Shown here in pieces: positions 60,436 through 64,000 of a stretch of DNA of 64,000 nucleotides. How positions within the stretch are numbered: the stretch's first letter is position 1; each line of letters opens with the position of its first letter. Source of the stretch: Branchiostoma floridae (lineage: Eukaryota; Chordata; Leptocardii; Amphioxiformes; Branchiostomatidae). The notes below the pieces were generated by a model. That model was not told the origin of the DNA, did no database searches, and was given only the letters and a program-made list of their open reading frames with translations. The position numbers were made by a program, and so were the translations under genes. The stretch lies in contig NC_049989.1 in the NCBI RefSeq assembly GCF_000003815.2, positions 20,012,168-20,076,167 on the forward strand. The letters run 5' to 3'.

Positions 60436-60758
60436 AAACAACACTTGTAGAGGACAGGCGTCACAGGTATGTTGCACAGCGAATCGAAGGCCTGGAGATT
60501 TTTTTGCGTCAGAAGGAACGGTTAGGGTTTAAGCTTTTCCATTCCACTCAGGTCAAAATGAGTTCAGCTAGCGCTCAGCAGTTGAGTTGGCGTAAGGACA
60601 GAAGTGTTGGGCCTACGAATAGATACTTAAAACTCAGATTTCCTGGTTGTTTTTACTAGACTCAACTGTTCTTGAAGACGATTGAATCTCTATTTTCTTT
60701 GCCCGGTTAAAACCCTGGTTTAGCATAATAGTACTTTAATGAGGCAGATCCTACAATG

Positions 60759-60877
60759 GCATAAGATAGTACCAAACTGGCAAATAAGTATAGTCAGCCA
60801 AGAGCCATTTGTCATCATGTAGGTAGCCAAACACACTCCTAGGTCGGCTTCACTCCTCGCTTTTGATACTATCTTAT
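60759..60877. mobile_element. Short MITE with CATAAGATAGTA ends
   Basis: CATAAGATAGTACCAAA and TTTTGATACTATCTTATG form inverted ends about 119 bp apart. The same ends enclose the M7 insertion at 42737-43140. Confidence 0.75.
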
Positions 60878-61090
60878 GCTACCATAGCAACTGCTTGGAG
60901 ATAAGTCCGACGTAAAGGCAGCCAGGTGGTCTTACCCTCGGAGTACGTTGCACTTTAACCTCGTTGTCCTAGTTGTCCAACCACTTCGTCACATTGTCTC
61001 ATTAAATTGTGTCTCGCCATAAATAGAACAACTGACCTTTTGAGGTAAAGGTCTAAACACATACGCTGAGTATTTAGAATAGAAAGACAC

Positions 61091-61351
61091 ATGACGCGTT
61101 TGGCAGCGCACTTCAGTTGTATCGTCTGCCTCGGTACAGTCCTTGTCATCGTTTGTGCGCGGTTTCTATTCATACAGGTGGACGAGTCTGTGCGTGTAAA
61201 GAAAGCTGTAAAAGAGTTGTCTACATTTACTAACAGGTTAGTTCAGGTCATTATTTCACTTCACGCAAAACAAGGGAAGTTAAAGTATTATATGGATTGT
61301 CTGTCCGTTTGTATCCGAGTGTGTATATGTACATGTACGTGCCGTGTGTCA

Positions 61352-61389
<38 letters not shown>

Positions 61390-63148
61390 ATGTGTGTGTA
61401 TGTGTGTGTGTGTTGTGTATACATGTGCCTGTGTATGTGTGTGTGCCTGTGTGTGAGTGTGCGTATATGTGCTTGTACTTACGTTTGTGTGTGTGTGCGT
61501 TCGCCCGCGAGTGTATAACGGTGCATTTCAACGTGAGCGTGTGTTTTGCAATTTTTTACAGGCTATCAAACGTTAATGCACAACTCTGCATCACAGAAGA
61601 AACGACTCGTCGTCGGCTGATACAAAAAATGACTGACTGACTGACTGACTGACTGACTGACTCACTGACTGACTGACTGACTGACTGACTGACTCACTCA
61701 CTCACTCACTCACTCACTCACTCACTCACTCACTCACTCACTCACTCACTCACTCACTCATTCATCCATTCATCCCCGCCCCAGCTCCTGCAGTAAGAAG
61801 ACGACCCTTGTGTTTGTGAAGGTGCACAAGGCGGGAGGGACCACCGTGTACCGCCTTCTCATGACGTTCGGCCTACGTCATCACCTCAACTTCGTCATCC
61901 CGCAGCAGACGAGGAAGAATAGGGGACACAATCTGGGTAGGCGATGGCAACCTTCTGAATCAAAATCAAATTGGAATTGCCGGCACAAAATATTGGATGT
62001 ACCAATATTTTCAACCTCCATAACAATACCGGCGGGACAAGCGACCCAGTACAAGAAGACCCCCCCCCCCGCCCCTCCCCCATAAAAAAAAACATGAAAA
62101 GGCCCAAAGAGCCTGCTATGGAGGCAATCCACTGCTTCCGCGACGTTATTCCAAGAATGTTTTAACAAATGCGGTTAAGTGTGGATTCAATTGGAGATAA
62201 GTCGTTCAGATTAAAGTCTATGATATCAATCATGTCGTATATCTTGGTGTTGCTGCCTAGGGTGGCCCCGTCCGCTGAAACAGGGACAGTACCTACCCAG
62301 AATCCCTGGCGAACCGTTCCACATCCTGACCAACCACGTGGTGTACAACAGAGAGGCTCTTCATGACGTCATGCCGAACCACACTGTTTATATGGCCATT
62401 TTACGGGAACCTTTCAGGTGAAATTCGTCTTAAATCTCATGAATTAAGTTACTAGGGACAATACACGCTTGGAACCATGTAACACTCTTTTTGTCTATGC
62501 AATATCTAATTTTGCTCTGTTCCGTCGTTCTCTTTAATCATCGAAGTAAGTGCTATTACGGTTTCTCCACTTTCTGATCCGTTAAAAGTTACGTTGTTGT
62601 TGGCAGTGCCTTTAAAGATATTGATTAGCAAACGGCAAGTTGGATATGCAGTCAAACCTGTACAAGTGACCCCCTCAGATCTAGGTAAGAACCACCTGGC
62701 CAATTCTAACGTATAATTTTTATGGTCCCTTATATAACTTTCTTATTGACACAAACATTAAGAAGCCTGTCTATATATATATAATGACCACCTGTTCAGA
62801 CACATAGACTGATGGTCACAACAGACAGTAGATTTTATCGGTCCTCTGGGTGGTCATCTTAAGCAGTTTTAGCTAGCTGCGCTCTCTTATGGTTTAAAAG
62901 CGCACAGCTAAGGTATACATATATATATATATATTTCCCCATGTAGCCATCTGAAGTCAGTTATGAACTTTTACGACCTGCCATCGCTGTACAAGCTGCC
63001 TAAGAAGAATACCATGAAGTCGTTTCTGAGCCGCCCCAAATTCTACGAGAAACGCTGGAGACGTCACCGGAAGGACCAGCCGTTTTCTTACACCAACCTG
63101 ATGTCATTCGATATGGGGATAGATCCGTCGTCTCGACTCGACACTGAG
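61091..63148 (+). CDS. Galactose 3-O-sulfotransferase-like protein, 5' part
   Basis: Golgi type II membrane enzyme moving sulfate from PAPS to galactose of glycolipids or glycans (GAL3ST family). Exons in the window: 61091-61236, 61785-61936, 62261-62417 and 62947-63148, 219 codons in agreeing phases, ending in phase 0 at a GTAAAG donor; the C-terminal half lies beyond 64000. The N-terminus MTRLAAHFSC is followed by one membrane helix (CLGTVLVIVCARFLF) and a short stem. FVKVHKAGGTTVYRLL is the 5'-phosphosulfate loop, equivalent to KTHKTAST in known members. HILTNHVVYN and YMAILREPF...SHLKSVMNFY correspond to the 3'-phosphate-binding LR(E/D)P region, and FDMGID matches the family LFFDLGYD. Lys replaced by Val in the usual KTHK is a modest variation. 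Which acceptor is sulfated cannot be told. Confidence 0.82.
61350..61500. repeat. (TG)n microsatellite
   Basis: TG-rich run in the first intron of the sulfotransferase gene. Confidence 0.9.
61628..61762. repeat. (ACTG)n then (CTCA)n microsatellite
   Basis: Tetranucleotide runs switch from GACT to CACT units and end about 22 bases before the exon acceptor at 61784, so the polypyrimidine tract of that intron is largely microsatellite. Confidence 0.95.
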
Positions 63149-63151
63149 GTA

Positions 63152-63391
63152 AAGGTGCTCTCTCACCGCACTTGCGTCAAGCTTGTGTCACTGCGGGGTT
63201 CGTTCACTGCGTCACTGCTTTGTTATTTTCTCCGATTTTTCATAATTTAGATATTGCGTAATACGTAAAAGTACGGCAAAATAAAAAAAAAGTAAGAAAA
63301 TTCCTTATATCTATCTCTAAAATTCGTTGAGTATATTTTCGAACCCCGCAGTGACGCAAGCTTGACGCAAGTGCAGTGAGAGTGTATCTTA
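63152..63391. mobile_element. MITE family M2, copy 3
   Basis: AAGGTGCTCTCTCACCGCAC at the left and GACGCAAGTGCAGTGAGAGTG at the right are inverted termini. It begins three bases after the start of the donor at 63149, placing a transposon directly against a splice site. Confidence 0.8.
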
Positions 63392-63394
63392 AGG

Positions 63395-63540
63395 GAGGTC
63401 CCGTGTTTGAGGAGAGCAACACCTCGAGCACGTTAAAGAACCCACGGCACTTATCGAAAAGAGTAGAGACCCTTCTTGGTGTGAGTGGGTCAAAATCTAC
63501 AGTCCTGTGGCCGCACATGGGACAATTTCGGTCGTATTGA
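63395..63540 (+). repeat. SINE body fragment
   Basis: Matches the body of the SINE at 14210-14065 (GGTCCCGTGTTTGAGGAGAG, CACTTATCGAAAAGAGTAG). The tRNA head is missing. Confidence 0.65.
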
Positions 63541-64000
63541 AGTCAAATGAGTTAGCGCCAAATGGCAGCCGCTCCAGGCCCTTGCGATTTAGCCCTGCCT
63601 ATTGTAAGCTCCTCACAATTAAGGCCTTGGCTGCGAAGAGAGAGAAGTCGGCCCAACCAGTAAGAATCACATTGTGAATTGATTCTAACGTCACATTCCA
63701 CCCAAAGGTATACTTATCTTACTGGATCCGGATCTCTCTCCACCATCGAATGTTAACTTTCATCATGTAGGGTAGAGTAGAGTATGTGGGGAAGGACAAC
63801 CTCAAGCCAACCGTTCACAGTCACACTTACACCACATTTTAAGAAAAGACGCTGGGGCTGCATGTTCCCCGTTTAGGAACTTTCATCGAAAGACAGTGAC
63901 AACAAACATGTTTCGCCGTGTGGCTTTCTCCGTGTTATGGACCCTTTCATCATCGCTAGTCTTTACAACATGTTGTTGACGACGTCGCATGTTGTTTTTG
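63541..64000. other. Sulfotransferase intron or flank to window end
   Basis: No further exon of the sulfotransferase or other gene is recognised before the window ends. Confidence 0.5.

Overview
This is eukaryotic, most likely invertebrate-deuterostome DNA. Genes are split by GT-AG introns, intergenic space is long and AT-rich, and short inverted-repeat transposons, tRNA-headed SINE fragments, LINE relics and microsatellites are everywhere. The gene set (vitamin D/sterol-type mitochondrial P450s, a single-exon MOS kinase, SMIM14, a galactose 3-O-sulfotransferase) and the density of MITE-like palindromes suggest a lancelet (Branchiostoma). That assignment is an inference from gene content, not from a marker. 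Nothing points to bacteria or viruses: there are no operons, Shine-Dalgarno sites or CRISPR arrays.

Layout. (1) 1-26.3 kb is a cluster of mitochondrial-clan cytochrome P450 paralogues with identical exon architecture. Copy A (+, 5' end outside the window) ends at 5165 and looks dead: it has a 1-base deletion and lacks the I-helix exon. An orphan first exon D (-) lies at 7.8-8.0 kb beside a 5'-truncated LINE with a clean target-site duplication. Copy B (-, 17.5 to 11.0 kb) has every exon but carries a 1-base insertion. Copy C (-, 26.2 to 19.6 kb) is intact and predicts 522 residues. (2) 27.6-37.5 kb is a plus-strand gene of eight or more exons. It encodes a 506-residue protein with a Pro/Gly/Gln/Tyr-rich head and four divergent repeats of an unrecognised domain marked by PQFE. 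(3) 37.5-45.3 kb is a transposon- and repeat-rich spacer. (4) 45.3-47.5 kb is SMIM14 (-), with two alternative first coding exons of exactly 75 nt. Its presumed promoter lies near 49.4-50.3 kb. (5) 52.9-54.1 kb is an intronless MOS kinase (-) with a TATA box. (6) 55.5-57.8 kb is a roughly 390-bp satellite followed by microsatellites. (7) 61.1-63.1 kb holds the first four coding exons of a Gal-3-O-sulfotransferase-like gene (+), which runs off the right edge.

The most unusual pattern is that several tandem arrays are built from exon edges. In the four-repeat gene, two introns hold arrays that repeat the 3' splice site plus the first bases of the next exon (six extra copies in one; three extra copies at an exact 101-bp period in the other), and intron 1 has a duplicated acceptor. 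The neighbouring SMIM14 gene has its last coding exon end repeated downstream.

The genes do not form a pathway. The P450s would act in the mitochondrial inner membrane, the sulfotransferase in the Golgi, MOS in oocyte MAPK signalling and SMIM14 in the endoplasmic reticulum membrane. Exon borders were worked out by hand from splice consensus and paralogue comparison.
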